DNA of 64,000 bases from positions 1-64,000 of the forward strand of contig JAEOSV010000072.1 of assembly GCA_016840185.1 (NCBI GenBank), read 5' to 3'. Positions 44,436 through 53,050 of this stretch are shown piece after piece. Below the pieces are notes generated by a model. It was not told the origin of the DNA, searched no databases, and was given only the letters and a program-made list of their open reading frames with translations. How positions within the stretch are numbered: position 1 is the stretch's first letter; every line of letters begins with the position of its first letter. A program made the translations under genes and the position numbers. Origin of the DNA: Candidatus Hermodarchaeota archaeon (GTDB taxonomy: Archaea; Asgardarchaeota; Hermodarchaeia; Hermodarchaeales; Hermodarchaeaceae).

Positions 44436-45053
44436 ATGAGTGCCCAATCTGATTTGACCCCTTTCTTCGGTGCAGCCACCGTTGGTATTACATTCGATAA
44501 TGGTGTCGTGATAGGAGCAGAAAAACGGGTCCTATGGGGCTATACTGTGGTAAGCAAAACGGGAAAGAAAGTATTCCCCATAACTGATAACATCATAGTT
44601 GGTAGTGCGGGTGTAAGCGGAGACTATCAAATGCTTTCATCGTTCTTAACTGCCGAATCAACCCTCTTCGAACTGGAAAACCGAAGACCAATTACTGTAA
44701 ATGCAGCTGCCCAACTCCTTTCGAACATTCTTTTCAGCCGCAAATACATGCCTTATCTTACTCAAACAATCATTGGTGGAGTAGATCAACAAGGTGCTCA
44801 CCTGTATAGCCTTGACCTTGCAGGCTCACTCATTGAAGAGAAATATACTGCCGTTGGCACAGCCACCTCGCTTGTCCTTGGCGTACTTGAAGCCAATTAC
44901 AATGAGAATCTAACCAAAGAAGCAGCAATGGAACTGGCTATCAAAGCTATCCGTTCTGCCTCTCGCCGAGACGCAATGTCCGGTGATGGAATAGATCTTC
45001 TTGTTGTTACATCAGAAGGAATGGAATCAAAGCACATTCCGATGGCCGAATAA
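44436..45053 (+). CDS. psmB: Proteasome beta subunit lacking the catalytic threonine
   Basis: This 205-residue protein has the beta-type Ntn fold: GAATVGITFDNGVVIGAEKR, VSKTGKKVFPITDNIIVGSA and a C-terminal DGIDLLVVTSEG. Active archaeal beta subunits have G-T-T-T-V-G with Thr1 freed by propeptide cleavage. Here the first position after G12 is Ala13 and the D17 position is Glu (AEKR), so classical autolysis and proteolysis are not possible. It may be a structural beta, as eukaryotic beta3, 4, 6 and 7 are. The start is the ATG at 44436 (GAGAAGG upstream), not the longer frame from 44346. An active beta and the alpha gene are presumed elsewhere. Confidence 0.8.
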   Translation: MSAQSDLTPFFGAATVGITFDNGVVIGAEKRVLWGYTVVSKTGKKVFPITDNIIVGSAGVSGDYQMLSSFLTAESTLFELENRRPITVNAAAQLLSNILFSRKYMPYLTQTIIGGVDQQGAHLYSLDLAGSLIEEKYTAVGTATSLVLGVLEANYNENLTKEAAMELAIKAIRSASRRDAMSGDGIDLLVVTSEGMESKHIPMAE

Positions 45054-45062
45054 GCTGTCAAA

Positions 45063-46019
45063 TTAGTTCTTAGCCAGAAGAACTACTCGACTAACCGAAT
45101 CCTCATTAGAAACTACATATTCGGATTCATTAGCGAGTCTTTCAGCGAAATCCCGTATATCATTCATACTCGGCATATTCTCTCGAGAAAGACGGTGCAT
45201 ACTGCCACCTACATGCATGTACGCCTTGCATTCGATGAAATCAGACTGCGCTGAATCGAGAATTTTTCCGTATTTTGACATATTGTGCATGTTTCGTCCT
45301 GTAACCAATGTCATTCGAATAACAGTAGGACACGACAGTGTTGATAGAAGACTTAACGAATCTTGTAACCGTTCCCAAGCTTGTGGAATTGTTGGTCGAC
45401 AAAGTTCCTGATGTGTCTTCTTGTCTGGGGCAACAAATGATATATATAACTGAGAAGGTTGCTCAATCTGATCCAAAACTTGTGGGTTTGTACCATTACT
45501 GACAAGGTAACTTGTCCAATTCCGACGATGACATTCAGTAATTAGATCCGAAAGCCGTTGATAACCGGTAGGTTCTCCAACCAGGCTAATCGCCACATGT
45601 CGTGGATTTCGAGCCTCTTCATACATTTTCGGAATAACTTTAGGGTGGCAAACCGGGTTGTACCCATCAAGAATTTTACGTTGTTCAACAATCGCGGTAT
45701 CCAGAATCTCTGATGGCTCATCAGGTACTTCTCTCTGTAATTGACTCGGAAATCCTTCATCTCCTGGCATAGTACGCCAACAGAACTGACAAGATTGATT
45801 ACATCGAAGAGTGGGTGACAGTTGCATACATCTATGTGTAGTTATCGTTCCATAGAAAGTCTGTTTATAACACGGCCGTTGCTGAGTCAGAGCCTTGTGA
45901 AGATGATAACATTTTTTCAAAACACTATTTCTACCAATGAAACGATAGCGCTGCTTACGATAGATTTTCGCTAAATCAGTAGAAACCACAAGACCAACCG
46001 AGGATTCAGCCAGAGCCAA
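45063..46019 (-). CDS. taw1: tRNA 4-demethylwyosine synthase Taw1 (TYW1 homologue)
   Basis: The 318-residue radical SAM enzyme has CNQSCQFCW as its CX3CX2C site (with the extra Cys upstream), a first Fe-S cluster motif (CMQLSPTLRCNQ) and SLVGEPTGY. It uses pyruvate to convert m1G37 of tRNA-Phe to imG-14, the tricyclic base. It lacks the flavodoxin domain of eukaryotic TYW1, as usual in archaea. The TTG start at 46019 directly follows a stop codon and has no clear SD; a GTG ten codons in is an alternative. Confidence 0.88.
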   Translation of the reverse strand: MALAESSVGLVVSTDLAKIYRKQRYRFIGRNSVLKKCYHLHKALTQQRPCYKQTFYGTITTHRCMQLSPTLRCNQSCQFCWRTMPGDEGFPSQLQREVPDEPSEILDTAIVEQRKILDGYNPVCHPKVIPKMYEEARNPRHVAISLVGEPTGYQRLSDLITECHRRNWTSYLVSNGTNPQVLDQIEQPSQLYISFVAPDKKTHQELCRPTIPQAWERLQDSLSLLSTLSCPTVIRMTLVTGRNMHNMSKYGKILDSAQSDFIECKAYMHVGGSMHRLSRENMPSMNDIRDFAERLANESEYVVSNEDSVSRVVLLAKN

Positions 46020-46121
46020 TCATTTAACTTTTTTGTTTTGAAGTCCTTGCTCCGAGAGGTAGGATTGAATCAACACAAAAACAATAGACTGAAAAACAGC
46101 GAATACTGTCATAACCCTAGA

Positions 46122-47441
46122 ATGCGTCCTCTGATTCTCACACGTAAAATTCGCGTCATACCGACACCTAAACAAGAACAGATTTTGTGGGATTTATCCG
46201 AGAAATGTCGTCTACTCTATAACTTCGCTTTGGCTCAAAGAAAACAAAATTGGGAAACTAATAAAACGAAGTCGCCTTCTAATCGCAAATACATCACCTA
46301 CACTGAACAACAAAACAACCTCCCAGTCCTAAAGAAAAAGTATCCAGAATATACTTGGGTGTATTCAAAGGTGCTCCAAATGGTCTTACGCCGTTTGGAT
46401 GCTGATTATAAGTCCTTTTTTACCCGCTGGCATAATGGCGACTATCAGGCCAGACCACCCCGCTTCAAAGGCAAAGACTACTTCACAACCCTCTGCTTCA
46501 ACCAATCGGGATTCACTTTAGATCTGGTCAACCAGACAATTCTTTTTTCCCATAGACACCCATCAGGTGTAGAAATAAAATTCGACCTTCCTTGGCTACC
46601 ACCCATTACAGGCAAGATAAAACAAGTAGAACTTTTTCTAGATAAGAGGCATCAGTGGTTTGTTAGTATTAATATTGAAGAGCAAGCCCCTGTCTATGTG
46701 GACAATGGACAATACCAAGCAATTGATCTAGGCATCATCAACTTGGTCACCGCTGTCAACATCAAGGGTAAATTTATTCAGATTCCAAATCGTCGCCCCG
46801 ATACCTTTTGGCGAAAGAAGATTAGGGAGGTTCAATCGAAACGTGATTATTGCAAACCTTTCAGCAACAAATGGTATCGGTACACGGCGAAATTACGGAA
46901 GATGCAACAAAGGTTGGCCTACCAGTTACGAGATTTCCAACACAAAATCTCTAAAAGCCTTGTAGAAAATACTCGAGCTAACACCTTCATTGTTGGTGCC
47001 CTCGACATTAAAGCTATGTCGCGTAAAAAAAGACCAGCTTGTAAACTAAGGCAGACCAGAGCTAATCGGACGTTGCATTATTCGTTGCAGAATACAGGCT
47101 TCATGGGTCGTTTTGTCGAATTCTTGACCTACAAAGCTCGAAAAGTAGGGAAAAGAGTAACAAGAATTGATGAGGCGTATACCACGAAATCTTGTTGTGT
47201 ATGTGGCAAGGTCCAAAATCGGGCATTGTCCGAGCGTTATATTCAATGCAATTGTGGAACCCCCTTTGACCGAGACCAGAACGCCGCGGTCAACATCATG
47301 GTACGGTTCCTATTGCAGCAACCCCCTGTGAACGGGGAGCCATTGCAAGACTTCTTGCATGGCTTGCATCGACACACAGCCCTCTCCCACATCCCTCGGG
47401 GAGTGGACTCGATGGAAGCTCCTGCAGTCATCCAGGAGTAG
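46122..47441 (+). CDS. tnpB: TnpB (IS605/IS200 OrfB-type) RNA-guided nuclease, rearranged RuvC site
   Basis: This 439-residue protein has a TnpB N-terminal helical domain and a split RuvC domain with a zinc ribbon (C358, C361, C376, C378). RuvC-I is IDLGIINL (D202). At the usual RuvC-II Glu position it reads VGALDI, so Glu is missing, but DEAYTTKSC at 350-358 offers E351, the position used in TnpB and Fanzor proteins with a rearranged site. RuvC-III is FDRDQNAAV (D385). The nuclease may therefore be active. The 3' part overlaps the expected guide-RNA region. It lies between taw1 and translin; no tnpA is adjacent, so it may be non-autonomous. Confidence 0.88.
   Translation: MRPLILTRKIRVIPTPKQEQILWDLSEKCRLLYNFALAQRKQNWETNKTKSPSNRKYITYTEQQNNLPVLKKKYPEYTWVYSKVLQMVLRRLDADYKSFFTRWHNGDYQARPPRFKGKDYFTTLCFNQSGFTLDLVNQTILFSHRHPSGVEIKFDLPWLPPITGKIKQVELFLDKRHQWFVSINIEEQAPVYVDNGQYQAIDLGIINLVTAVNIKGKFIQIPNRRPDTFWRKKIREVQSKRDYCKPFSNKWYRYTAKLRKMQQRLAYQLRDFQHKISKSLVENTRANTFIVGALDIKAMSRKKRPACKLRQTRANRTLHYSLQNTGFMGRFVEFLTYKARKVGKRVTRIDEAYTTKSCCVCGKVQNRALSERYIQCNCGTPFDRDQNAAVNIMVRFLLQQPPVNGEPLQDFLHGLHRHTALSHIPRGVDSMEAPAVIQE
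47419..47438 (+). repeat. Right-end hairpin of the IS605-type element
   Basis: The inverted repeat CTCCTG/CAGGAG spans the stop codon of tnpB, as the RE hairpins of IS200/IS605 elements and the overlapping reRNA scaffold do. The element would end just after TTCAC. I could not find the left end with confidence. Confidence 0.45.
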
Positions 47442-47505
47442 TTCACGTATATTGTTTTCACAACACACACAGATGACTAAATCACTCACATGGAGGCCTT
47501 CAGCT

Positions 47506-48135
47506 ATGAGTATTAGGAAAATTGGCGATGCAATCTACAAAAATCTTGCAACCCAAAACGAAGCTCGGGATTTTCTTATCAACGAAATGCATAAAGTGCT
47601 GAAAATAACACGGGAATCAATTTCAGCCATACATCGTAATGAAATGCCAAAGGCACAAGAATCAATAAAAAATGCCCAGACCCTGTTGAAGGCGGCTCAA
47701 ACTCATATTAAGAAACTCAGTCAACTTCCTGTTATTGGATTAGTGCATGATGCTGAAGGTGAAGTTGCCGAAGCAGCACTTTTCTATGCTTTTCGACAAA
47801 AAGAAAACCTACCTAACCCAGTACAAATCGGTGTAAGTGACATTGGTTACCTCCAAGGGCTTGGAGATTTTGTCGGAGAGCTTCGGAGATATTCAATCGA
47901 TTCTTTAACAAATGACAATCTGGATGAAGCAAAAAGAGCCTTTGATCATATGGGACAAGTCTATGCAACACTAAACACCTTCGATTTTCCCCGTGGGTTA
48001 ACTCCAGGTGTAAGAAGAAAGACAGACGTAGCCCGTGGATTGATTGAAAGAACTCGGGCGGATCTCAGTACAGCTATTGAAAACCGTCGACTGCTTGCAG
48101 GAATTGCCTCTTTACAAAACTCACTTGGAAAATAG
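47506..48135 (+). CDS. Translin-family RNA/DNA-binding protein
   Basis: The 209-residue all-helical protein has the translin/TRAX signature FDFPRGLTPGVRRKTDVARG followed by LIERTRADL at the C-terminus and IGLVHDAEGEVAEAALFYAF in the middle. In eukaryotes translin and TRAX form the C3PO nuclease that processes tRNA 5' leaders and passenger strands; archaeal homologues often have nuclease-like octamers. Start is ATG 47506, 9 nt after GGAGG. It overlaps the endonuclease V start by 11 nt. Confidence 0.88.
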   Translation: MSIRKIGDAIYKNLATQNEARDFLINEMHKVLKITRESISAIHRNEMPKAQESIKNAQTLLKAAQTHIKKLSQLPVIGLVHDAEGEVAEAALFYAFRQKENLPNPVQIGVSDIGYLQGLGDFVGELRRYSIDSLTNDNLDEAKRAFDHMGQVYATLNTFDFPRGLTPGVRRKTDVARGLIERTRADLSTAIENRRLLAGIASLQNSLGK

Positions 48136-48808
48136 AGGAGGAAAATGGCCCCTGCCATCCAAGTTTCCCAAAACAAGGGCAAAACAAGTCCAGACTGATC
48201 TGGTTCAACGACTTGTCGAAGAAGATAACTTCATCAATCCCCCACAAACGGTGTGTGGATTAGACGTCTCTTATTATAATCAAACAGCAATAGGAGTCGC
48301 CGTTTTACTCGACTTTCAAACCTTGGAATTACTCGATCAACAGATTGTGTATGTAAAATCTGAAATTCCTTATATCCCCACATTCCTTTCTTTTCGAGAG
48401 TATCCACCCTTATCATTAGCATATAATTCTCTGTTAGAAAAACCGGATCTCTGTTTTGTAGATGCTCATGGTCGAGCACATCCACGTAAACTTGGTGCTG
48501 CGAGCCATTTTGGAATTTTAAGAAACACACCAACCATTGGCGTAGCGAAAAGCCTTCTTTGTGGAAAAATTCAATCTGATTCGAAACCTTTTGAAACCCT
48601 AATACTCGATGATGAAATCATTGGTGCCAGAATAACTTCAAAACCTGGTTGCAACCCAATTTACATCAGTGTTGGACATCGAATTTCTCTTAAAACAGCA
48701 GTTGAAATGACTCATAAGTGTCTGACAAGATATCGATTACCTGAACCAACGCGTCTTGCTCATAACATAGCTACAGAAACCCGCCTGAAATTAAAAAACA
48801 GAGGATGA
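48125..48808 (+). CDS. nfi: Endonuclease V (deoxyinosine 3' endonuclease)
   Basis: This 227-residue enzyme cuts near deoxyinosine in DNA (or inosine in RNA). The key motifs are CGLDVSYYNQ (metal-binding Asp), EIPYIPTFLSFREYPPL with the catalytic Glu, CFVDAHGRAHPRKLGAASHF and IPTIGVAKS-like TPTIGVAKSLL. A longer frame starts at 48044, but the TTG at 48125, overlapping the translin stop, gives the length of known EndoV (about 225). A tempting SD-ATG at 48140 region is in the wrong frame. RibK follows with an ATGA overlap. Confidence 0.92.
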   Translation: MENRGGKWPLPSKFPKTRAKQVQTDLVQRLVEEDNFINPPQTVCGLDVSYYNQTAIGVAVLLDFQTLELLDQQIVYVKSEIPYIPTFLSFREYPPLSLAYNSLLEKPDLCFVDAHGRAHPRKLGAASHFGILRNTPTIGVAKSLLCGKIQSDSKPFETLILDDEIIGARITSKPGCNPIYISVGHRISLKTAVEMTHKCLTRYRLPEPTRLAHNIATETRLKLKNRG

Positions 48809-49503
48809 TACATTTGAAGGAACAACTTTGGTTCACCCTCTTGGTATTGGCTCAAATGGGTGCAATTAGCAACAATATTCACACATCAACCTCTCGCCTT
48901 GCCCAGCTCCTTCAAATTAGTCAGCAAACAGCTTCAAGAAGGATATCTGTCTTAGAAAAAAAGGGAATGATTCATCGAATTCTAAACCAACGGGGGCAAT
49001 TAATTCGCATTGAACAAAAAGGAATTGCTGAATTAGCCAAGGTTCAATCCATACTAGAAATGGCTCTAACAAAAAAACGATACAGAAGCTTCCGAGGGCG
49101 ACTTTTCACAGGACTCGGAGAAGGCGCGTATTATATCCGGTTAGATGGTTACCGAAAACAATTCCGAAAACTACTGGGCTACAATCCTTTTCCAGGAACC
49201 TTGAATATTCAACTGCTCACAGAAAAAGATGTGAACGAATTTCAGTTGCTTAAAGCAACGATTGGTATTCAAATACACGGCTTCGTAACCGGAGATAGAA
49301 GTTTTGGTCCAGTTACCTGTTATCCTGCCAAAATCAATGGTGAACAACAAGCTGCCGTGTTACTGATTGAACGGACTCATCATCAACCAAATGTCGTGGA
49401 AATCATCTCACCCATTAATCTAAGAGAGAAACTCAAAGTTACCGATGATGATGTCATCATTGTGAAATTCGATCTTTCTGATTTGAAAAAGCCTTCTCAA
49501 TAA
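48805..49503 (+). CDS. ribK: CTP-dependent riboflavin kinase with N-terminal HTH
   Basis: This 232-residue protein is a fusion: a winged helix (residues 5-85, SRLAQLLQISQQTASRRISV) and an archaeal riboflavin kinase domain (from about 95: GRLFTGLGEGAYYIRLDGYR, GYNPFPGTLNIQLLTEKDV). The enzyme uses CTP to phosphorylate riboflavin to FMN. The HTH suggests FMN-responsive regulation, as proposed for RbkR. It overlaps the convergent ribL by 47 nt, so both FMN/FAD steps are adjacent. Confidence 0.92.
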   Translation: MIHLKEQLWFTLLVLAQMGAISNNIHTSTSRLAQLLQISQQTASRRISVLEKKGMIHRILNQRGQLIRIEQKGIAELAKVQSILEMALTKKRYRSFRGRLFTGLGEGAYYIRLDGYRKQFRKLLGYNPFPGTLNIQLLTEKDVNEFQLLKATIGIQIHGFVTGDRSFGPVTCYPAKINGEQQAAVLLIERTHHQPNVVEIISPINLREKLKVTDDDVIIVKFDLSDLKKPSQ

Positions 49504-49906
49504 TCCGAGTTGTGCTATTCAATGGAAACTCATCAAATAGTTGCTCCAATCGGATTACTTCAGTTGCCAATCCTTTCTCAGTTAACCGCTTCTGAATCTC
49601 ATTTAATGAGACGTTTTGGTTCGGACCCAACATGAGAATATCCGGTTTTAAGTCCTCAATGATATTAACAAAATCTGATCCAGTCTTACCTAAAACCGCT
49701 TTCGAAACACCCTTCAAAGCTTCAACCATGAAGAGACGCTGTTTCTCTGGTACGATTACAGGATGACCCTTTGTATGAAGTACATTCTCGTCACGAGCAA
49801 TAACAACGATAACATCACCAAGCTTTGCAGCCTCTGATATTAGAAAAACATGCCCGGGGTGAAGAATATCAAAGGTTCCTGCCACAACAATCTGTTTTTT
49901 CGTCAT
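49457..49906 (-). CDS. ribL: FAD synthetase (archaeal RibL)
   Basis: The 149-residue nucleotidyltransferase has QIVVAGTFDILHPGHVFLIS, with the HxGH motif, and STTRIIEK at the C-terminus, of the archaeal RibL family. It makes FAD from FMN and CTP. I use the ATG at 49906; an upstream frame start at 49927 would add seven residues. Convergent overlap with ribK by 47 nt is unusual for genes in the same pathway and may allow antisense interference. Confidence 0.88.
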   Translation of the reverse strand: MTKKQIVVAGTFDILHPGHVFLISEAAKLGDVIVVIARDENVLHTKGHPVIVPEKQRLFMVEALKGVSKAVLGKTGSDFVNIIEDLKPDILMLGPNQNVSLNEIQKRLTEKGLATEVIRLEQLFDEFPLNSTTRIIEKAFSNQKDRISQ

Positions 49907-50040
49907 CCTGTTCGCCTTTGTATACAAGCAACTATAAAATTGTAGGGCTCCCTTCTTTTTCAGAAAGGTTTAAAGTAAGTGGTAGAAGAACTGCTCAGAC
50001 ACGGGCTCGTAGCTTAGCCAGGCAGAGCGTCGGGCTCTTA

Positions 50041-50059
50041 ACCCAATTTTATTGGAGAT
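50041..50059 (+). other. 19-nt intron in tRNA-Lys at 37/38
   Basis: Outer helix TCGGG/CCCGA, central helix CTCT/GGAG, inner helix CAAT/ATTG with loop TTT. The 3' bulge ATA is 3 nt and the 5' bulge TAACC is larger than canonical, so the motif is relaxed. A repeat of ACCC blurs the exact ends. Confidence 0.85.
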
Positions 50060-50081
50060 ACCCGATTGTCGGGGGTTCGAA

Positions 50082-50105
50082 AGAGCACAACCCTGTGTCC
50101 GAAAA
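50082..50105 (+). other. 24-nt intron in tRNA-Lys T-loop
   Basis: Perfect BHB: outer helix is the T stem GGGGG/CCCCC, central helix TTCG/CGAA, bulges AAA and AAT, inner helix GA-CACA/TGTG-TC. Cuts after the second base of each bulge restore TTCGAAT. Confidence 0.93.
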
Positions 50106-50130
50106 TCCCCCCGAGCCCGCCATTCAATTA

Positions 50131-51126
50131 TTATGAGAAATGTTCATATCCCTTTAGTTTCACTTCCGTTTCCTCTCCATCAATAAGCAATACTTTCTCA
50201 TGTTCGTCGACAACTTTTCCAATTTGAATAAGCGAAGTACCAATATTTCGAATAATATCTGACACCTGCTTCCAATGTTTCTCTGGAATTGTGACGACCA
50301 ATTCAAATTCCTCTCCAGCATAAAGTGCAAGATCGACTGGATCTAAATCGTTTACAGCAGCAAACTCTTTACAAATTTCAGGAATTGGTAAATGTTCAAT
50401 TTTGAATCCGACTCGACTTGCTACCGCGAGTTCATGTAATGACCAAGCCAATCCATCACTACTATCAATAGATGCAGACACAAAACCCGATTTTGCTAGG
50501 ATTTGCCCTTCCTTAAGTCGCGCCCTAGGGTGAAGCGCCCGTTCACGAATCATGGCAACAAGGTTACTAGGTTCTGAATATCCTTGTAGTAAAGCCTCGA
50601 ATAATGCACCTGTATACCCAAATTCACCTGTAACAGCAATGATATCACCAGATTTAGCCCCCTTTCTTCGCAGGAGATTGTTTTTTTCCACCTTACCAAA
50701 AGTCGAACAATCAATTACCAGTTCCAAACATTGGTTTGTGTCTCCTCCCAGATAGTAAGTATCATGTTCTCGGCAAACACAATTTAATCCTCCTACAAGG
50801 GCTGCGGCAAAATTCGCTTGACTATCTGCAGGAAGACCTAGCGATACAATCATCCCTAAAGGTTCGGCTCCCTTGGCCGCTAAATCGCTTAATCCCATTA
50901 CACCGGCTTTCCATGCAATTTCACTGGCGGTCATCCCAGGCAAAACATCCGTTGATTCAACCAGCATGTCACTGTTGACAACAAGAGCATCTCCATTAAG
51001 AGGAACAGCCACTGCGTCCTCCAAACCAGGAAGTAACGCCTTATCATAAGGTGTGATTAAATCCTGAAACCACCGGATTAAACCTCTCTCTCCAAGATCG
51101 CGAAGTGTATTAGCCTTTTTCGACAT
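50131..51126 (-). CDS. thiL: Thiamine-monophosphate kinase
   Basis: This 331-residue enzyme phosphorylates thiamine phosphate to the pyrophosphate. It has LGERGLIRWFQDLI, a DAVAVPL metal-binding segment, VVNSDMLVESTDVLPGMTA, GLSDLAAKGAEPLGMIVSLG and YYLGGDTNQ, and a C-terminal GEEFELVVT. It is an AIR-synthase/ThiL fold member. The ATG at 51126 is used; a longer frame from 51258 would run into the divergent tRNA-Thr gene. Confidence 0.92.
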   Translation of the reverse strand: MSKKANTLRDLGERGLIRWFQDLITPYDKALLPGLEDAVAVPLNGDALVVNSDMLVESTDVLPGMTASEIAWKAGVMGLSDLAAKGAEPLGMIVSLGLPADSQANFAAALVGGLNCVCREHDTYYLGGDTNQCLELVIDCSTFGKVEKNNLLRRKGAKSGDIIAVTGEFGYTGALFEALLQGYSEPSNLVAMIRERALHPRARLKEGQILAKSGFVSASIDSSDGLAWSLHELAVASRVGFKIEHLPIPEICKEFAAVNDLDPVDLALYAGEEFELVVTIPEKHWKQVSDIIRNIGTSLIQIGKVVDEHEKVLLIDGEETEVKLKGYEHFS

Positions 51127-51201
51127 GAATAATCCCTTCACCCTATTATTAACGACTAGGTCGAAATGTTTTTGGGTTTCCCTTCTCAACCCATGTACAA
51201 T

Positions 51202-51276
51202 GCCTCGGTAGCTCAGTGGTAGAGCGACAGCCTCGTAAGCTGCTGGTCGCGGGTTCAATCCCCGCCCGAGGCTCCA
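51202..51276 (+). tRNA. tRNA-Thr(CGT)
   Basis: The acceptor GCCTCGG (51202-51208) pairs with CCGAGGC, with discriminator T and encoded CCA. The anticodon loop CTCGTAA has anticodon CGT. The T arm is GCGGG-TTCAATC-CCCGC. This is the only tRNA in the window without an intron. Confidence 0.95.
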
Positions 51277-51292
51277 TTTTATGATTACTTCA

Positions 51293-52879
51293 TTAAGCTG
51301 GTTTCACGCGGGTATCCACAATTTCTTGAAATTTCAGGCCACCCGCTTTTTCCAAAAGCGTTTCTAAGTCCATGAAATTAATTATGGGTGTAATTTCTGT
51401 TTCAGTTTTTGTTAATCTTTGGATCGATCGGCGTGCTTGCGTTTGTTTTGTTCCAGACTTCAACACAATGTTCAGAGAAAGTACATCCATTGAATAGGGA
51501 TCCTTTGGTTTCGATTTGCTCACAATGATTTGTGCCTCATGAACACCGCTCATTGCTAACAGTGATTCACGTAACGCTGTAAGATTAACTGTTGCACCTT
51601 TGATTTTTTCTTCAGCGATTCCCATCACCTGCATTTGGGCACCGATTTCTGATTCTCTTGAGATGTTAAAGAAACAGGGCATATCTAATCCACAGTGAGG
51701 GCATTTACCAGTTGTCACTTTGTCAACATGATCGCCCATCAAGTATCCCTCAAACATGGAAGCTCGTCCATCTACATGGAAAATGGTGATGTATCCTCCT
51801 TCTTCAGGGCTGGTAAACTCGTATCCTCCAGCATCATCGGTAAATTTGACAAATCGGACAGCAAAGGCTAGTGGGGAAAGGTTATGATATCCGCCTTTTT
51901 CGTGGCATTGACATGCAACACCAATTTTTGTTTCACTTGCCGCCCATCCTCCGATTACACGAGTTTCTGTCATTCCTGCTTCAGCAAAGTAGTCCTTGAT
52001 ATCATCAATTACCGCGTCATAAATTCGCTCGCCTGCCAGTAAGATTATTCCACGTTTTTCCAATTTTGGTTTTTGATTTATTAGTTCCTGACAGAAAATA
52101 TTTCGTAAATACCCTGGCATCGCTGCAAACCCAGTTACCTTGAATAACTCAGCAAGTTGAACGAGTTTATCTGTGGAAATTGCACCACCGGCACTGGAAC
52201 GAACGATGAAATCAGCCATTTGCAACAATCCACCATCAACACCAAAGAAACCTAAGTGTGGGGCGGAAGGAAACAGATTCATGGCACGGAGTTCAAAGCC
52301 ATCCTTAACAAAAGGATCAATAGCCATTTTTCCTGATTTTGCCATATTGTTTAACATTAACTCGTTATCGTAGTGAGTGAGAAAAACAGGAGAAGGAAGT
52401 CCCGATGCGCGTCCGGATGAAAACCAGAAGAAACGTGGTGAATACTGATGCTTGACATGTTCAAGGAGTTCTTGAGTGGCTCCATCTTTACCGATTCGTA
52501 GTTTCACTTTCAATCCTCGGCGAAAGACAAAACTCCGCTCGTTTTTGTAGCCAGCTTCTTTATAATAATCAAGTAAGTTCCTGATAGCTTCTGATGGGTC
52601 TCGCTCTTTCCCATCGGCCTGTTGGGGGTTTAGGACAAATTCTCGAAGACTACCTTTGTAATCCGCTTTTTTCACAAGTGGAAGCCCATACTTTGCCCAG
52701 TCAGTAGGGGTTTTCAGATTAAAGGGATCAACATCATGTTCTTTGAAAAGTCGTCGATAGAACGGGTGATTCGGATAAACCTGGTATCGAATAAAAGCAC
52801 GAAATTTGCGATTCTGTATAGCCTCAATTTCCTCGTAATTCATTGACTTGAGTTCCGAAAAAGTCAGAAAACGTTTCAT
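51293..52879 (-). CDS. Adenylate-forming (phenylacetate-CoA ligase family) enzyme
   Basis: This 528-residue protein is of the PaaK-like AMP-forming ligase superfamily. It has a weak phosphate-binding FFWFSSGRASGLPSPVF, the AMP-binding ILLAGERIYDAVIDDIKDYF and VIGGWAASETKIGVACQCHE, then a C-terminal MDVLSLNIVLKSGTKQTQAR domain (ACT-like region of PaaK). The substrate is unknown, and it may be an acyl-CoA ligase. It ends 17 nt after tRNA-Thr and stands alone. Confidence 0.8.
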   Translation of the reverse strand: MKRFLTFSELKSMNYEEIEAIQNRKFRAFIRYQVYPNHPFYRRLFKEHDVDPFNLKTPTDWAKYGLPLVKKADYKGSLREFVLNPQQADGKERDPSEAIRNLLDYYKEAGYKNERSFVFRRGLKVKLRIGKDGATQELLEHVKHQYSPRFFWFSSGRASGLPSPVFLTHYDNELMLNNMAKSGKMAIDPFVKDGFELRAMNLFPSAPHLGFFGVDGGLLQMADFIVRSSAGGAISTDKLVQLAELFKVTGFAAMPGYLRNIFCQELINQKPKLEKRGIILLAGERIYDAVIDDIKDYFAEAGMTETRVIGGWAASETKIGVACQCHEKGGYHNLSPLAFAVRFVKFTDDAGGYEFTSPEEGGYITIFHVDGRASMFEGYLMGDHVDKVTTGKCPHCGLDMPCFFNISRESEIGAQMQVMGIAEEKIKGATVNLTALRESLLAMSGVHEAQIIVSKSKPKDPYSMDVLSLNIVLKSGTKQTQARRSIQRLTKTETEITPIINFMDLETLLEKAGGLKFQEIVDTRVKPA

Positions 52880-53050
52880 TTACAACACCTTTGAGAAAGT
52901 ATCCAAATGACGATTAACACAGTGCCTATTCCTCAATCGGAAAAAGGGTTTCGATGATTTGAAAAGCCCATTTCAAAATATTTAGGATTGAGTAGAATAA
53001 ATACTTAGAGAACCCAAACTCTTCAAAAAGAAGATTGAGAGCGGAGTATG

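Larger units (their letters stand above)
50003..50122 (+). tRNA. tRNA-Lys(CTT) with two introns
   Basis: The acceptor GGGCTCG (50003-50009) pairs with CGAGCCC (50112-50118), with discriminator G and encoded CCA. The anticodon stem TCGGG/CCCGA encloses CTCTTAA (anticodon CTT). One 19-nt intron lies at 37/38 and one 24-nt intron lies in the T-loop. Spliced it is a standard archaeal tRNA-Lys. Confidence 0.95.

Noticed and set aside
45900..46121. Left end of the IS605-type element
   Set aside because: No clear hairpin or target-site signature was found upstream of tnpB, so no boundary is given.
48140..48195. SD-ATG (GAGGAGG then ATG) after the translin gene
   Set aside because: The frame ends after 17 codons. 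Endonuclease V is in another frame and has a TTG at 48125 with the family length.
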